Shown in pieces: positions 18,096-27,732 of a DNA stretch of 64,000 bases (its first letter is position 1; each line of letters starts with the position of its first letter). Source of the DNA: Anabaena sp. PCC 7108 (lineage in GTDB: Bacteria; Cyanobacteriota; Cyanobacteriia; Cyanobacteriales; Nostocaceae); NCBI RefSeq assembly GCF_000332135.1, contig NZ_KB235896.1, positions 744,001 through 808,000 on the forward strand, written 5' to 3'. The position numbers and the translations under genes are program-made. The notes beneath the pieces were generated by a model. That model was not told the origin of the DNA and did no database searches. It was given only the letters and a program-made list of their open reading frames with translations.

Positions 18096-18824
18096 TTACC
18101 TATTAGTTCTTGTGACCGTTCTCTCAACGGTTAGCTGACGGACACTACTTACTTCCCTAATGTAACTATAATTCCAAACATCTTCAAAGACTAATTTTTC
18201 TTCACGTTGTTTTTTGGAATCATAGCGAATTTCGGTAACAATTTTTACTTCTGATTTCTCGAAGTTATCATTACCTGCACGCAGTTTTCTAAATTCGATT
18301 ACCTCTGGGCTTACGAAGTATTTTTTGCCTTTCTTTTCAATCTTTTTCGAGCCGGTAGTGTTATAAACTAGTATCCAACGATTGTTTTTACGAGTGTAGA
18401 CTGTATAGACTACATTTGCGTATTTAGTAGCTGGCTTCTCTACAATCTCTAAATGTATAACTAAGGCTTTTTGATTGGGATTGACTAATCTTCCTAAGTT
18501 GAAGAAGCAATCCCAATCTTTGACTTTATAGTGTTTTGATGATCGATCATCGTTATCTTTATGATCATGATGGTCATCTTTATGATCATGATGGTCATCT
18601 TTATCTTTTTTAGCAATCAGAAAATTTAATTCTTCTCCACTTGACTTATTTGTCAATTTGGTATCTAAACCAGATTTCTCCAAAGTTTTATCTTGTTGTA
18701 AATTGGCTATTTCCGTTGTTAAAGAGAAAACGTCAGAGGGAATAGACATCACAGCTACGACAGAGAGGCTTGTAACTGTTAAAACATCTTTGCAAAAAGA
18801 AGCGAAGGAAGACTTGTGTGACAT
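18096..18824 (-). CDS. Secreted His/Asp-rich protein of unknown function
   Basis: 242 residues. The N-terminus has a signal-peptide-like segment (VLTVTSLSVVAVMS) following a Lys residue, so export is likely. Residues ~75-96 are a low-complexity metal-binding-like tract built from DDHHDHK units. The C-terminal ~140 residues are beta-rich with alternating charges (YTVYTRKNNRWILVYN, FVSPEVIEFRKLR). The DNA of the tract is a tandem repeat (gatgatcaccatgatc-like units), so its length probably varies among strains. Binding of Ni, Zn, Cu or Ca is possible but unproved. I do not recognise the globular domain. Confidence 0.7.
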   Translation of the reverse strand: MSHKSSFASFCKDVLTVTSLSVVAVMSIPSDVFSLTTEIANLQQDKTLEKSGLDTKLTNKSSGEELNFLIAKKDKDDHHDHKDDHHDHKDNDDRSSKHYKVKDWDCFFNLGRLVNPNQKALVIHLEIVEKPATKYANVVYTVYTRKNNRWILVYNTTGSKKIEKKGKKYFVSPEVIEFRKLRAGNDNFEKSEVKIVTEIRYDSKKQREEKLVFEDVWNYSYIREVSSVRQLTVERTVTRTNR

Positions 18825-19081
18825 TGATATCCTTTTGTAACTTGGTTGATTAAATAGGTTACTTAATTCCTATTTCCTATATGACTTAAGTCATGGTGAC
18901 AAGTTCCCAAAATTATGTAACTTTCTACACTTATTAGCCGTTGCTAATGTATAAGTGCTGAGTATAAACCCAGTTTTTTTAATATCCAGTTCCTAGTTCC
19001 TAGTTACCAAAGCCTTCGCCATGATTTTGAAATTTTGAGCAATACTGGTACAAGAAGGATGGTTTACAGAACATTACAAAA

Positions 19082-20554
19082 ATGACGATTCAACTTAGTG
19101 ATAAGGCTTTATTAGACTGGAGTGGTGATACTTTAGCGATCGCCTTATTTGAAGACGCAGTAGAATTAACTGGTGAGTTAGCAGCTTTAGATGAGAAATT
19201 CGCGGGCATTTTACAAGAAATAATTGCTGAAGAAGAATTTACTGGTAAAGTCAATAGCACCATTTTTACGCGGGTAGGTGCTGGAAACAATGTGCGGAAA
19301 TTGATTTTGGTCGGTTTAGGTAAACCAGACGGGCTGAAACTAGAGACTTTCCGCCGTGTTGCGGCTACTGTAGCGCGAACCGCCAAAAAGCAAAAAACCA
19401 AAACTCTAGGAATCAGTCTACCAGTATTTAACAACGATCCTGCCGCAACGGCTCAAGCTATAGCCGAAGGCGCACAACTGGCACTTTACCAAGATACACG
19501 CTTTAAATCTGAGCCAGAAGATAAAAGTCCCAATATCGAAACAATCGATTTACTAGGATTAACTGGACAAGAAGCAGCCATTACCCGCGCTAATCAAATT
19601 GTTTCTGGGGTAATTTTGGCTAGGCAGTTAGTAGCAGCCCCAGCTAACGCCGTTACACCTATCACTATGGCAGAAACTGCCCAAGCGATCGCTAACGAAT
19701 ACGGTTTGCAACTAGAAATCCTGGAACAAGCCGAATGTGAAAAATTAGGTATGGGTGCATTTTTAGGAGTCGCCCAAGCTTCTGATTTACCACCAAAATT
19801 TATTCACCTCATCTACAAACCAGCCACCACACCCAGACGTAAACTGGCAATTATCGGTAAAGGTTTAACTTTCGACTCCGGTGGATTGAATATTAAAGGT
19901 GCTGGTAGCGGTATCGAAACCATGAAAATTGACATGGGTGGTGCAGCGGCGACATTAGGTGCAGCTAAAGCTATTGGACAACTAAAGCCAGATGTGGAAG
20001 TTCACTTTATTTCCGCTGTCACCGAAAACATGATTAGCGGTCGTGCTATGCACCCTGGAGACATCTTAACCGCCTCAAATGGCAAAACAATCGAAGTTAA
20101 CAACACCGATGCTGAAGGGCGTTTAACCTTGGCTGATGCCTTGGTATATGCCGATAAATTGGGAGTAGATGCGATCGTTGATTTAGCAACTCTCACAGGT
20201 GCTTGTGTGGTGGCTTTGGGTGACGATATCGCCGGTTTATTTACACCTGATGATGCTGTCGCTTCCCAACTACAAACAGCCTCAGAAGCAGCAGGTGAGA
20301 AAATTTGGCGAATGCCAATGGAAGACAAATATTTTGACGGGTTAAAATCTGGTATTGCCGATATGAAAAATACCGGACCGCGTTATGGTGGTTCGATTAC
20401 TGCGGCTTTGTTCCTAAAGCAGTTTGTTAAAGATACTCCTTGGGCGCATTTAGATATCGCCGGTCCAGTTTGGGCTGATAAGGAAAATGGTTACAACGGT
20501 GCTGGGGCGACTGGTTTTGGTGTCAGAACTTTGGTTAGTTGGGTTTTGAGTTAA
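19082..20554 (+). CDS. pepA: Leucyl aminopeptidase (cytosol aminopeptidase, M17)
   Basis: 490 residues with the M17 two-domain layout. It removes N-terminal residues from peptides, using two metal ions in a hexamer. The C-terminal catalytic domain shows [14 protein letters not shown] near 262, METMKID...GGAA, and the signature [14 protein letters not shown] near 340. Length is typical. It is a single gene, followed by a repeat that can act as terminator. The PepA name follows the family. Confidence 0.94.
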   Translation: MTIQLSDKALLDWSGDTLAIALFEDAVELTGELAALDEKFAGILQEIIAEEEFTGKVNSTIFTRVGAGNNVRKLILVGLGKPDGLKLETFRRVAATVARTAKKQKTKTLGISLPVFNNDPAATAQAIAEGAQLALYQDTRFKSEPEDKSPNIETIDLLGLTGQEAAITRANQIVSGVILARQLVAAPANAVTPITMAETAQAIANEYGLQLEILEQAECEKLGMGAFLGVAQASDLPPKFIHLIYKPATTPRRKLAIIGKGLTFDSGGLNIKGAGSGIETMKIDMGGAAATLGAAKAIGQLKPDVEVHFISAVTENMISGRAMHPGDILTASNGKTIEVNNTDAEGRLTLADALVYADKLGVDAIVDLATLTGACVVALGDDIAGLFTPDDAVASQLQTASEAAGEKIWRMPMEDKYFDGLKSGIADMKNTGPRYGGSITAALFLKQFVKDTPWAHLDIAGPVWADKENGYNGAGATGFGVRTLVSWVLS

Positions 20555-20563
20555 TTTAATTAT

Positions 20564-20640
20564 TTCTCGTTCCCATACTCTGTATGGGAATGAATTAAGG
20601 TTCTGCTTTGGGTGATATCCAAGGTAGAGCCTTTTTTTAG
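20564..20640 (+). terminator. Double hairpin with T-run after pepA
   Basis: A first hairpin has arms TTCCCATAC and GTATGGGAA (20570-20590). A second, imperfect stem AAGGTTCT...TAGAGCCTT leads into a run of seven Ts ending at 20638. The sequence resembles a palindromic dispersed repeat common in cyanobacteria, here placed where it can terminate pepA transcription. Confidence 0.6.
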
Positions 20641-20731
20641 TTCAGGTAATTTCTGTTAATGTAACCGAATATATTAATTTTTATCTGATAAAATATAAGA
20701 TGATTTTACCAAATCATGAAAATCACAGTTT

Positions 20732-21058
20732 ATGAATACTCTATCTGTTAGCAAAGAACACATAGTTATTACTCCGGGAGTATGTGGAGGAAAACCACGC
20801 ATTGCTGGACATCGGATCAAGGTTCAAGATATTGTCATCTGGCATGAAAGGATGGGAATGTCACCGGATGAAATTGTTTATCAATATCCTAGTATTTCTC
20901 TCGCAGATGTTTATGCAGCTTTGGCTTATTATCATGATCACAGGGAAGAAATAAGACAGCACATTGAGGAGGGAGAAAACTTTGCTAAACAATTACAAGG
21001 TAATAAACCATCTTTAGTTGAAAAAATATTAAAGGGTGAAAATGTCAAACAAGATTAA
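20732..21058 (+). CDS. DUF433 antitoxin-like protein
   Basis: 108 residues with the DUF433 pattern: ITPGVCGGKPRIAGHRIKVQDI followed by a helix-turn-helix-like HERMGMSPDEIVYQYPSIS and DVYAALAYYHDH. DUF433 proteins are usually antitoxins paired with DUF5615 PIN-like toxins, and such a gene follows immediately. A role in binding the toxin and repressing its own promoter is inferred from the family. Confidence 0.85.
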   Translation: MNTLSVSKEHIVITPGVCGGKPRIAGHRIKVQDIVIWHERMGMSPDEIVYQYPSISLADVYAALAYYHDHREEIRQHIEEGENFAKQLQGNKPSLVEKILKGENVKQD

Positions 21059-21377
21059 GTTTCACCTTGATGAAAATGTTGGTAATGCAATAGCTAACGG
21101 TTTGAGAATGAGAGGAGTGGATGTCACCAATTCTCCAGAAGAAGGGTTAATTGGTGAATCTGATGAACAACAATTAGCTTTTGCTGTTTCTCAAAAACGA
21201 GTCATTTTTACCTTTGATGATGATTTTCTTAGTTTAGCTGCCACAGGGATTGAACATTGTGGTATTATTTATGCTCGCCAAAAACGTCAGTCAATTGGAA
21301 AAGTTATTAGTGATTTAGTTTTAGTTTGGGAATGTTTAGAACCTGAATATATGTACAATAATATTGAATTTTTGTAG
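21042..21377 (+). CDS. DUF5615 PIN-like toxin
   Basis: 111 residues from the ATG at 21042. A GTG two codons upstream is possible, but AAAGGG fits the ATG better. The start overlaps the antitoxin gene by 17 bases, indicating translational coupling. PIN-like acidic residues are visible: KFHLDENVGNAIANGLR near the N-terminus, GESDEQQLAFA near 40, and FTFDDDFL near 58. Such proteins are predicted RNases; activity here is inferred. Confidence 0.85.
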   Translation: MSNKIKFHLDENVGNAIANGLRMRGVDVTNSPEEGLIGESDEQQLAFAVSQKRVIFTFDDDFLSLAATGIEHCGIIYARQKRQSIGKVISDLVLVWECLEPEYMYNNIEFL

Positions 21378-21434
21378 TTGAGTTAATAAAATTGTAGTTG
21401 GGGTTAAGGAGTAGATTTTTTATAAAACTATAAT

Positions 21435-21463
21435 GTAGGGGTTTAGCAATGCTAAACCCCTAC
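21435..21463. repeat. REP-like palindrome, copy 1
   Basis: A perfect 13-bp inverted repeat GTAGGGGTTTAGC-AAT-GCTAAACCCCTAC lies downstream of the DUF5615 gene. Nearly the same palindrome is at 37357-37385. Confidence 0.75.
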
Positions 21464-21502
21464 CCAAAATATAGGTGTATACTTCTACTTACTAGAGTTA
21501 TT

Positions 21503-22132
21503 TTATAAATCCCATACATTATTTATTGAACAAATTCCAGATGCTATCATATCATCTATCATCTTATTTAGATAATCAATCACAACTGTTAATCTGTCCT
21601 CAACTACATCAGGAACTTCTTGCATATCAGCCCTGACTAAATAACTCCATTCTTTTTCAATCATTGTTTCTACAATATTTGAATATTTTGGATGTGAACC
21701 ACTGTGAAAAGTCACTTTTAAGGGTCTTTTATTTCGATCAGAATTTGCATCAAACACTCCAAATTTTATTGCCTGAGTAACCAATTTACTGCGCCTACAA
21801 ACATCTATTGGAATAATATGATGATGTGGCTTTTCCAAAGTACCAGAGAAATTGCTTGAACGTTTAATTTTTTGAACTATTTCTTGCTCTTCTTTTGTAA
21901 ATTTGTCTCCTCTATCACCCTTAGCCATTGATAGAATCATGAGTAATTCATGAAGAGATACTGAACCTGATAAAATTTTGTCTTTATCTTGCCCACCTTT
22001 CTTTTTTAAAAATAATTTTCCTTCTTTGCTATCATATTTTCCAGAGTATTCACCTGGAGAAATTCCTAGATACTCAGTTAATGGCGAATCTTTAGGAATA
22101 CGTAAATGATCAAAATAACGATCAGCAGACAT
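21503..22132 (-). CDS. Putative AHH-type nuclease
   Basis: 209 residues. The C-terminal half shows the pattern of AHH/HNH-fold nucleases: PHHHIIPIDVCRRSKLV near residue 100, then an FDANSDRNKRPL segment and HSGSHPKYSNIVETMIEKEW near 145-165. In this superfamily the HH and the second HxxxHP cluster form the metal-binding active site, and many members are toxins of polymorphic or contact systems. The N-terminal ~95 residues are unrecognised. The start overlaps the stop of the upstream membrane-protein gene by one base (TAATG), so the two are coupled. The nuclease call is my motif reading and has not been searched. Confidence 0.6.
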   Translation of the reverse strand: MSADRYFDHLRIPKDSPLTEYLGISPGEYSGKYDSKEGKLFLKKKGGQDKDKILSGSVSLHELLMILSMAKGDRGDKFTKEEQEIVQKIKRSSNFSGTLEKPHHHIIPIDVCRRSKLVTQAIKFGVFDANSDRNKRPLKVTFHSGSHPKYSNIVETMIEKEWSYLVRADMQEVPDVVEDRLTVVIDYLNKMIDDMIASGICSINNVWDL

Positions 22133-22785
22133 TAATTTACATCCACTCCTAGCATCATTAGTAGTAATAAAATAAATTCTTCTGATTCATCTTTTTTAAA
22201 TAAATCTCGAAACTTTTTATCGTATTCTGAAGGATCAAAACTACGAAGTTTGCGAACAACTTTTGCCTGTTCAGAATCTAACTTATTTTGTTGTTCTAAT
22301 TGTTCTAATTTTTGTATTTCTTCTTTAAATTCTTCTAAAACATCTTTAAGCTTTGATTGTTGAATTTCTTCACGAAACTTTTGAGGATCTATTTGGGAAA
22401 ATCGAGGCTTGCCATCACTTCGAGGTTTCGGTAGTCTAATTCCTGCCATTGCTAGACTCATACCAAAAATTGTGAAACCTAACCAGAAACCCATCACAAG
22501 ATAAGTTATAATGGGAAATAACCACCAATACCAACCAGGGTGTTTATCATTACGTCCGCGAAGAGAATCTAATCCTAAACCAACTAAACCAAAGATACAA
22601 ACTACTATTGGAACTGCAATTAATACTTGAACATCAAAAGATGATCCTGAACTTAAAGCTATGATAGCTACAATTACATCTATAACCAACCCCAAACTGA
22701 TCCAGCTATAAAGAACTCTGACATTAAACCTAAAGTTCTCAGTCATTGGACCTGGAGTAACAAAAGTGAGAATCTTCTCAAGCAT
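22132..22785 (-). CDS. Membrane protein with coiled-coil tail, coupled to the AHH protein
   Basis: 217 residues. Three hydrophobic segments lie at ~27-47, ~53-73 and ~90-113, then a charged coiled-coil-like stretch (LEEFKEEIQKLEQLEQQNKLDS) and a short hydrophobic C-terminus (EEFILLLLMMLG). The family is not recognised. Overlap with the downstream nuclease-like gene suggests the two proteins act together, for example with the membrane protein as anchor, immunity protein or export partner. Confidence 0.65.
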   Translation of the reverse strand: MLEKILTFVTPGPMTENFRFNVRVLYSWISLGLVIDVIVAIIALSSGSSFDVQVLIAVPIVVCIFGLVGLGLDSLRGRNDKHPGWYWWLFPIITYLVMGFWLGFTIFGMSLAMAGIRLPKPRSDGKPRFSQIDPQKFREEIQQSKLKDVLEEFKEEIQKLEQLEQQNKLDSEQAKVVRKLRSFDPSEYDKKFRDLFKKDESEEFILLLLMMLGVDVN

Positions 22786-23026
22786 AATTAATTATTTTAC
22801 CCTTAAAATTTATTTGCTTGCGAATTAATCAGCTATAGTCGGCAATTTTTGATTTGTCTTGTTTGATGTTAAGCAGTCTAAATCATCTTGTTTGAACCAT
22901 TACAGATAAAAATCCTTTATTTCCTACCCAATTTTGTAAAAAAATATTAATCTAAACCCTCAAAACCCCTTGATTTTCTAACCCCAGACTAGGCTAAAAT
23001 AGCTACAAGCGTTACTACACCTAGTT

Positions 23027-23968
23027 ATGATAACTGTTACAGAAGTGTTACAAGTAGTGGATGAGCTAGTCTTTAAACACACGGGAAACCACCTAACCGA
23101 CTTACAGAGAAGTGCTGTTAAAGGCATTTGGGAAGGTGATACTTATAGTAAAATCGCTGATGAATTTGGTTATGAAAGCGAAAATCATGTTGGAAATGTA
23201 AGTCGTGAATTATATAAAATCTTGTCTAAAGAATTAGGTGAAGATGTAACTAAATCTAATTTTTGTTGGTCTATAGAAAGAATAGGTAATTCATTTAATC
23301 CACAGCTTATTGGAATAGGAATAAAAAATCATGTTAATTGGTGTCCTAACAATAAAGATACTCAAAAAACAGAAGTTAATAAAGAAGATAAAATTAAACA
23401 AATAACAACCTATATAAACCTCAAACAATCCCCAAAAATCACCCATTTATACGGACGCACCAACGAACTAGCAACCCTATCAAAATGGATAGAAAACCCC
23501 AGAACTCGCTTAATATCCATCTTAGGAATTGCAGGTATTGGTAAAACCTCCTTTGTTAGACACTTCATTGATACTCACACCATAACCTTTGATGCAGTTA
23601 TCTGGAAAAATATTAAACTATCTAACTCCTTAAACTCTATCCTTACAGAAATTGTCACCGAATTAAATGTAAATAACTTCGAGAAAAATCTAATTCGTCA
23701 ATTATTGAGTGAGGATATTATGCAAGAATCTGTAATTTATCAGGATATTTTGCAAAAGGGTGAACAGAAGGGAGAAAAGATAGGAGAACAAAAAGAAGCT
23801 TTTCGTTTCCTGAATCGTCAATTAAATCGGCGCTTTGGTGAAATAGCTTTACCAATAATTGAAAAAATGCGCCTATTATCCACTGAACAATTAGAAATAT
23901 TAGGAGAAGAGTTTTTAGACTTTTCCAATATATCTGATTTGGTTAATTGGTTAGATAGACAAAATTAA
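23027..23968 (+). CDS. Chimeric NB-ARC fragment joined to a DUF4351 tail
   Basis: 313 residues. Residues ~1-85 match the N-terminal HTH-like domain found in cyanobacterial NB-ARC/WD40 and vWA-MoxR-associated proteins (LTDLQRSAVKGIWEG...YSKIADEFGY). Residues ~140-225 begin an NB-ARC NTPase with YGRTNELATLSKWI and the P-loop GIAGIGKTS. At ~226 it changes abruptly into the C-terminus of a Rpn/PD-(D/E)XK-type protein with DUF4351 (VIYQDILQKGEQKGEKIGEQ, RFLNRQLNRRFG, LSTEQLEILGE). The NTPase is therefore truncated and no nuclease core is present. It is probably a fusion decay product, though the frame is open. Confidence 0.7.
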   Translation: MITVTEVLQVVDELVFKHTGNHLTDLQRSAVKGIWEGDTYSKIADEFGYESENHVGNVSRELYKILSKELGEDVTKSNFCWSIERIGNSFNPQLIGIGIKNHVNWCPNNKDTQKTEVNKEDKIKQITTYINLKQSPKITHLYGRTNELATLSKWIENPRTRLISILGIAGIGKTSFVRHFIDTHTITFDAVIWKNIKLSNSLNSILTEIVTELNVNNFEKNLIRQLLSEDIMQESVIYQDILQKGEQKGEKIGEQKEAFRFLNRQLNRRFGEIALPIIEKMRLLSTEQLEILGEEFLDFSNISDLVNWLDRQN

Positions 23969-24168
23969 GTAATTGTCTAGGTTTATAGGGCAAATCAAAT
24001 ATTAATATAGACTTTGCCCTATAATCGAGTCTCGACATATATACGTCTACGTTATTCGCTTAAATGCGAGAAAGAAGAAATATAGTTTTCTGATGCTTTT
24101 TTTATAGTTTTTACTTGTTAAGTATTGCAATCTGATAAAATTTGTAAGGTTTCTTTGAGCTAGGAGCA

Positions 24169-25194
24169 ATGGGATCGACTGGTGTAAGGATCGCAATTGA
24201 CGCAATGGGGGGAGATCATGCACCCGCTGAAATCGTCTCTGGCGCACTGCGAGCGCGGGAAGAATTAGGTGTCAAAATATTATTGGTGGGTGATCCACAG
24301 CAAATTGAGGCTGCAATGCCGCCAAAAACAAATATGGCGGGTTTAGAGATTGTTCCGGCTGAGGAAGCGATCGCTATGGATGAGGAACCGATCACCGCTG
24401 TAAGACGCAAACGGAAGGCTTCCATCAATGTAGCGATGGATTTAGTCAAAAAACAGCAAGCAGATGCAGTATTTTCTGCGGGTCACTCTGGAGCCGCAAT
24501 GGCATCAGCGTTGCTCCGCTTAGGACGATTACCAGGAATTGATCGCCCCGCTATTGGGACAGTATTTCCCACAATCGTCGCAGGCAAACCAGTGATGATA
24601 CTTGATGTCGGCGCTAATGTAGACTGCCGTCCTAAGTTTTTAGAACAGTTTGCCGTCATGGGATCGATTTATAGTCAATATGTTTTGGGAACACCTGAAC
24701 CCAAAATAGGTTTATTGAATATTGGCGAAGAAGATACTAAAGGTAATGAAGTAGCTCTCCGCGCTCACCAGCTATTAAGGGAAAATACCCAAATTAATTT
24801 TACTGGCAATGCGGAAGGACGAGATGTCCTATCTGGTGAATTTGATGTGATTGTCTGCGATGGCTTTGTAGGTAATATTTTACTAAAATTTGCCGAAGCC
24901 GTGGGCGGAGTAATTCTGCAAATTCTGCGGGAAGAACTACCCCAAGGTTTACATGGTCAAATTGGTACGGCAATTTTAAAACCCAACCTTAAGCGCGTTA
25001 AACAGCGCATGGATCACGCCGAACATGGAGGTGCTTTACTTTTAGGTGTAGATGGAATTTGTTTTATCGGTCATGGCAGTTCCCAAGCGCCTTCAATTTT
25101 TAGTGCTATTCGCATGGCCAAAGAAGCTGTAGACAATCAGGTACTGCAAAGATTACAGTCCCAATATCAAATCCTACAGAGTGAGAGCGATTAG
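24169..25194 (+). CDS. plsX: Phosphate acyltransferase PlsX
   Basis: 341 residues. PlsX makes acyl-phosphate from acyl-ACP for phospholipid synthesis. Family motifs are RIAIDAMGGDHAP at the N-terminus, FSAGHSGAAMASALLRLG near 100, ILDVGANVDC near 145 and NIGEEDTKGNE near 185. It is followed by fabH and fabD in the same direction, the cluster order usual in filamentous cyanobacteria. Confidence 0.95.
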   Translation: MGSTGVRIAIDAMGGDHAPAEIVSGALRAREELGVKILLVGDPQQIEAAMPPKTNMAGLEIVPAEEAIAMDEEPITAVRRKRKASINVAMDLVKKQQADAVFSAGHSGAAMASALLRLGRLPGIDRPAIGTVFPTIVAGKPVMILDVGANVDCRPKFLEQFAVMGSIYSQYVLGTPEPKIGLLNIGEEDTKGNEVALRAHQLLRENTQINFTGNAEGRDVLSGEFDVIVCDGFVGNILLKFAEAVGGVILQILREELPQGLHGQIGTAILKPNLKRVKQRMDHAEHGGALLLGVDGICFIGHGSSQAPSIFSAIRMAKEAVDNQVLQRLQSQYQILQSESD

Positions 25195-25295
25195 CTAGAA
25201 GTCATTTGTCATTAGTCATTTATACTGGTAAGAACTAAAACTGATAAATGACAACTGACAATTGACAAAAATACTGATAGCTGGAGAAATTAAGA

Positions 25296-26291
25296 GTGCC
25301 AATATTCAACGGTGTCGCAATTACAGGCAGTGGCTCGGCAGTACCAGCAACTACCTTAGATAACCAATTACTAACTCAACTGGTAGAAACTTCAGATGAG
25401 TGGATCACCACAAGAACCGGAATTAGTCAAAGGCGGATAGCATTGTCGCCTGATTCATTAACTTCACTTGCTACTACTGCTAGTCAACAGGCTATTGCAG
25501 CAGCAGGGATTAATGCAGAGGATATTGATTTAATTTTGCTGGCAACTTCTACCCCTGATGATTTATTTGGTAGTGCTTGCCGGATTCAAGCTCAGATAGG
25601 TGCTGTCAAAGCAGTTGCTTTTGACTTAACAGCAGCTTGTTCTGGTTTTGTATTTGGACTAGTCACAGCCGCACAATACATTAGAACAGGTGTTTATCAA
25701 AATGTACTGCTGATAGGGGGAGATATCCTCTCTCGTTGGGTAGATTGGCAAGATCGGCGGACTTGTGTATTGTTCGGTGATGGTGCTGGGGCTGTAGTCT
25801 TACAGGCTAATAAGAGCGATCGCTTATTAGGATTTTCTCTAAAAAGTGACGGTACTCAAAATCATTATCTCAACCTCGGTTATCACGGTTCTACCCAAGA
25901 ACTGAGTCCAGGTATAAATGTCACTAAAGGAACTTATCAACCTATCAGCATGAACGGTAAAGAAGTCTACCGCTTTGCTGTCCAAAAAGTCCCAGAAGTT
26001 ATAGACAAAGCCTTATTTGCAGCTAATCTTAAAGTGGAAAATATAGATTGGCTAGTATTACATCAAGCAAATCAAAGGATTATCAACTCCGTTGCTGAAC
26101 GCTTAGAGATTCCCGAACATAAAGTCATCAGCAATGTCGCCAACTATGGTAACACCTCCGCCGCATCTATCCCACTGGCATTAGATGAAGCAGTGCGAGC
26201 AGGCAAAATTAAACCCAATGATATCATTGCTACCTCCGGCTTTGGAGCAGGTCTGACCTGGGGTGCAGCAGTTTTTCAATGGGGAAGATAA
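25296..26291 (+). CDS. fabH: 3-oxoacyl-ACP synthase III (KAS III)
   Basis: 331 residues from a GTG start preceded by GGAG. It condenses acetyl-CoA with malonyl-ACP to start fatty-acid synthesis. The active-site Cys is in TAACSGFVFG near residue 112, His in VLHQANQRI near 250, and Asn in NYGNTSAAS near 280. Length is standard. It is the middle gene of plsX-fabH-fabD. Confidence 0.95.
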   Translation: MPIFNGVAITGSGSAVPATTLDNQLLTQLVETSDEWITTRTGISQRRIALSPDSLTSLATTASQQAIAAAGINAEDIDLILLATSTPDDLFGSACRIQAQIGAVKAVAFDLTAACSGFVFGLVTAAQYIRTGVYQNVLLIGGDILSRWVDWQDRRTCVLFGDGAGAVVLQANKSDRLLGFSLKSDGTQNHYLNLGYHGSTQELSPGINVTKGTYQPISMNGKEVYRFAVQKVPEVIDKALFAANLKVENIDWLVLHQANQRIINSVAERLEIPEHKVISNVANYGNTSAASIPLALDEAVRAGKIKPNDIIATSGFGAGLTWGAAVFQWGR

Positions 26292-26390
26292 ATCAAGTCA
26301 AAAGTCAAAAGTCAAAAGTAGAGAATTAATACTAATAATCAATGACAACTGACAACCGACAACTAACAACTGACCACTGACTAATAACAA

Positions 26391-27272
26391 ATGACTAAAA
26401 CTGCATGGGTGTTTCCCGGACAAGGTTCTCAAGCATTGGGAATGGGAATAGACTTGTTAAATCTACCATCTGCCAAAGAAAAATTTATTCAAGCTGAGGC
26501 AATTTTGGGCTGGTCTGTTATAGATATCTGTCAAAGTGATATTGACACTTTATCACGGACACTTTATACCCAGCCTAGCCTATATGTGATTGAAAGTATT
26601 ATTGCTGATATCTTGCGAGAAAAAGGACAGCAACCAGACTTAGTTGCTGGTCACAGTTTAGGCGAATATATAGCCTTGTATGTAGCTGGTGTTTTTGAAT
26701 GGTCAGCGGGATTGCATTTAGTAAAGCGTCGATCTGAACTAATGGATAGTGCTGCTGGTGGCATGATGGCTGCATTAATGAACTTTGACCGAGAAGAGTT
26801 AGAAAAAGTCCTTATTGCAACACCTGATGTAGTTTTGGCAAATGATAACAGTCCTGCTCAAGTTGTAATTTCTGGAACTCCTGAAGCTGTCCAGGTTGTT
26901 ATGTCTCAAGTTAAAGCCAAACGGGCTATCCCCTTAAAAGTTTCGGGAGCATTTCATTCACATTTAGTAAAAGCAGCAGCAACAGAATTTCAAGAAGTTC
27001 TACAATCAGTTGTTTTTCAATCCGCAACTGTCCCAGTTTTATCTAATGTAGACCCAGTTCCAGCAGTGGAAGCTGAGATTTTAAAACAGCGTCTTTCTCA
27101 ACAAATGACGGGTGCAGTTCGGTGGCGAGAAATTGCTTTACAATTACCAGAAAATGGCATTGAAAAAGTTGTGGAAATTGGTCCCGGTAACGTATTAACT
27201 GGTTTAATTAAACGGACTGTACCTGGATTAAATTTAGAAAACATTCGTAATGCGGCTGATTTATCTGCATAG
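26391..27272 (+). CDS. fabD: Malonyl-CoA:ACP transacylase
   Basis: 293 residues. It transfers malonyl from CoA to ACP. Motifs: FPGQGSQALGMG at the N-terminus, the nucleophile GHSLGEY near 87-93, and the active-site His in GAFHSHLV near 200. It is the last gene of the plsX-fabH-fabD cluster, with a 99-base gap of short repeats between fabH and fabD. Confidence 0.95.
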   Translation: MTKTAWVFPGQGSQALGMGIDLLNLPSAKEKFIQAEAILGWSVIDICQSDIDTLSRTLYTQPSLYVIESIIADILREKGQQPDLVAGHSLGEYIALYVAGVFEWSAGLHLVKRRSELMDSAAGGMMAALMNFDREELEKVLIATPDVVLANDNSPAQVVISGTPEAVQVVMSQVKAKRAIPLKVSGAFHSHLVKAAATEFQEVLQSVVFQSATVPVLSNVDPVPAVEAEILKQRLSQQMTGAVRWREIALQLPENGIEKVVEIGPGNVLTGLIKRTVPGLNLENIRNAADLSA

Positions 27273-27732
27273 ATGATTTCATAAATTAATTCAAACTTAA
27301 ATCAATCATTATATAGCTAAACTTAGCAACATAAAAGAGTTGATGTTGTCTGTGCTGCTGTGTAAAGATTTGTTTGGTGAATTAATTCCTAATTTATCTC
27401 CAGTAGTTTTTTCATAGTAAATAGTGATACTCAACATTCTTGGATTTCTAACATCAAACCTGATATGTTTATAGATTTACCACACAAACAAATTTGTATA
27501 GAATGTGATGACAATACAAGGGATAAACCAGGTAAAATTGCTGATTATATACTTAAGAAGTTGAATACATATCCGAATCTACTTGATACCCTTATCAAAA
27601 CCTAGAATCGACCTGAACTTATTCCCAGTCTCTAACTGAGAATGAGATAAACGAGATAACGATATACTTTACACCCCTTAAAATCACCCAAAACCTGGTG
27701 TAATAACCCTACAAACAAAAATCAAAATATTC
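27273..27732. other. Intergenic region with a possible coding remnant
   Basis: 460 bases between fabD and the desaturase gene. An open stretch from ~27393 runs to the TAG at 27605. The part from the ATG at 27465 encodes 46 residues (MFIDLPHKQICIECDDNTRD...). It has no ribosome binding site that I can see and may be the C-terminal remnant of a lost gene. Nothing else is recognised. Confidence 0.35.
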
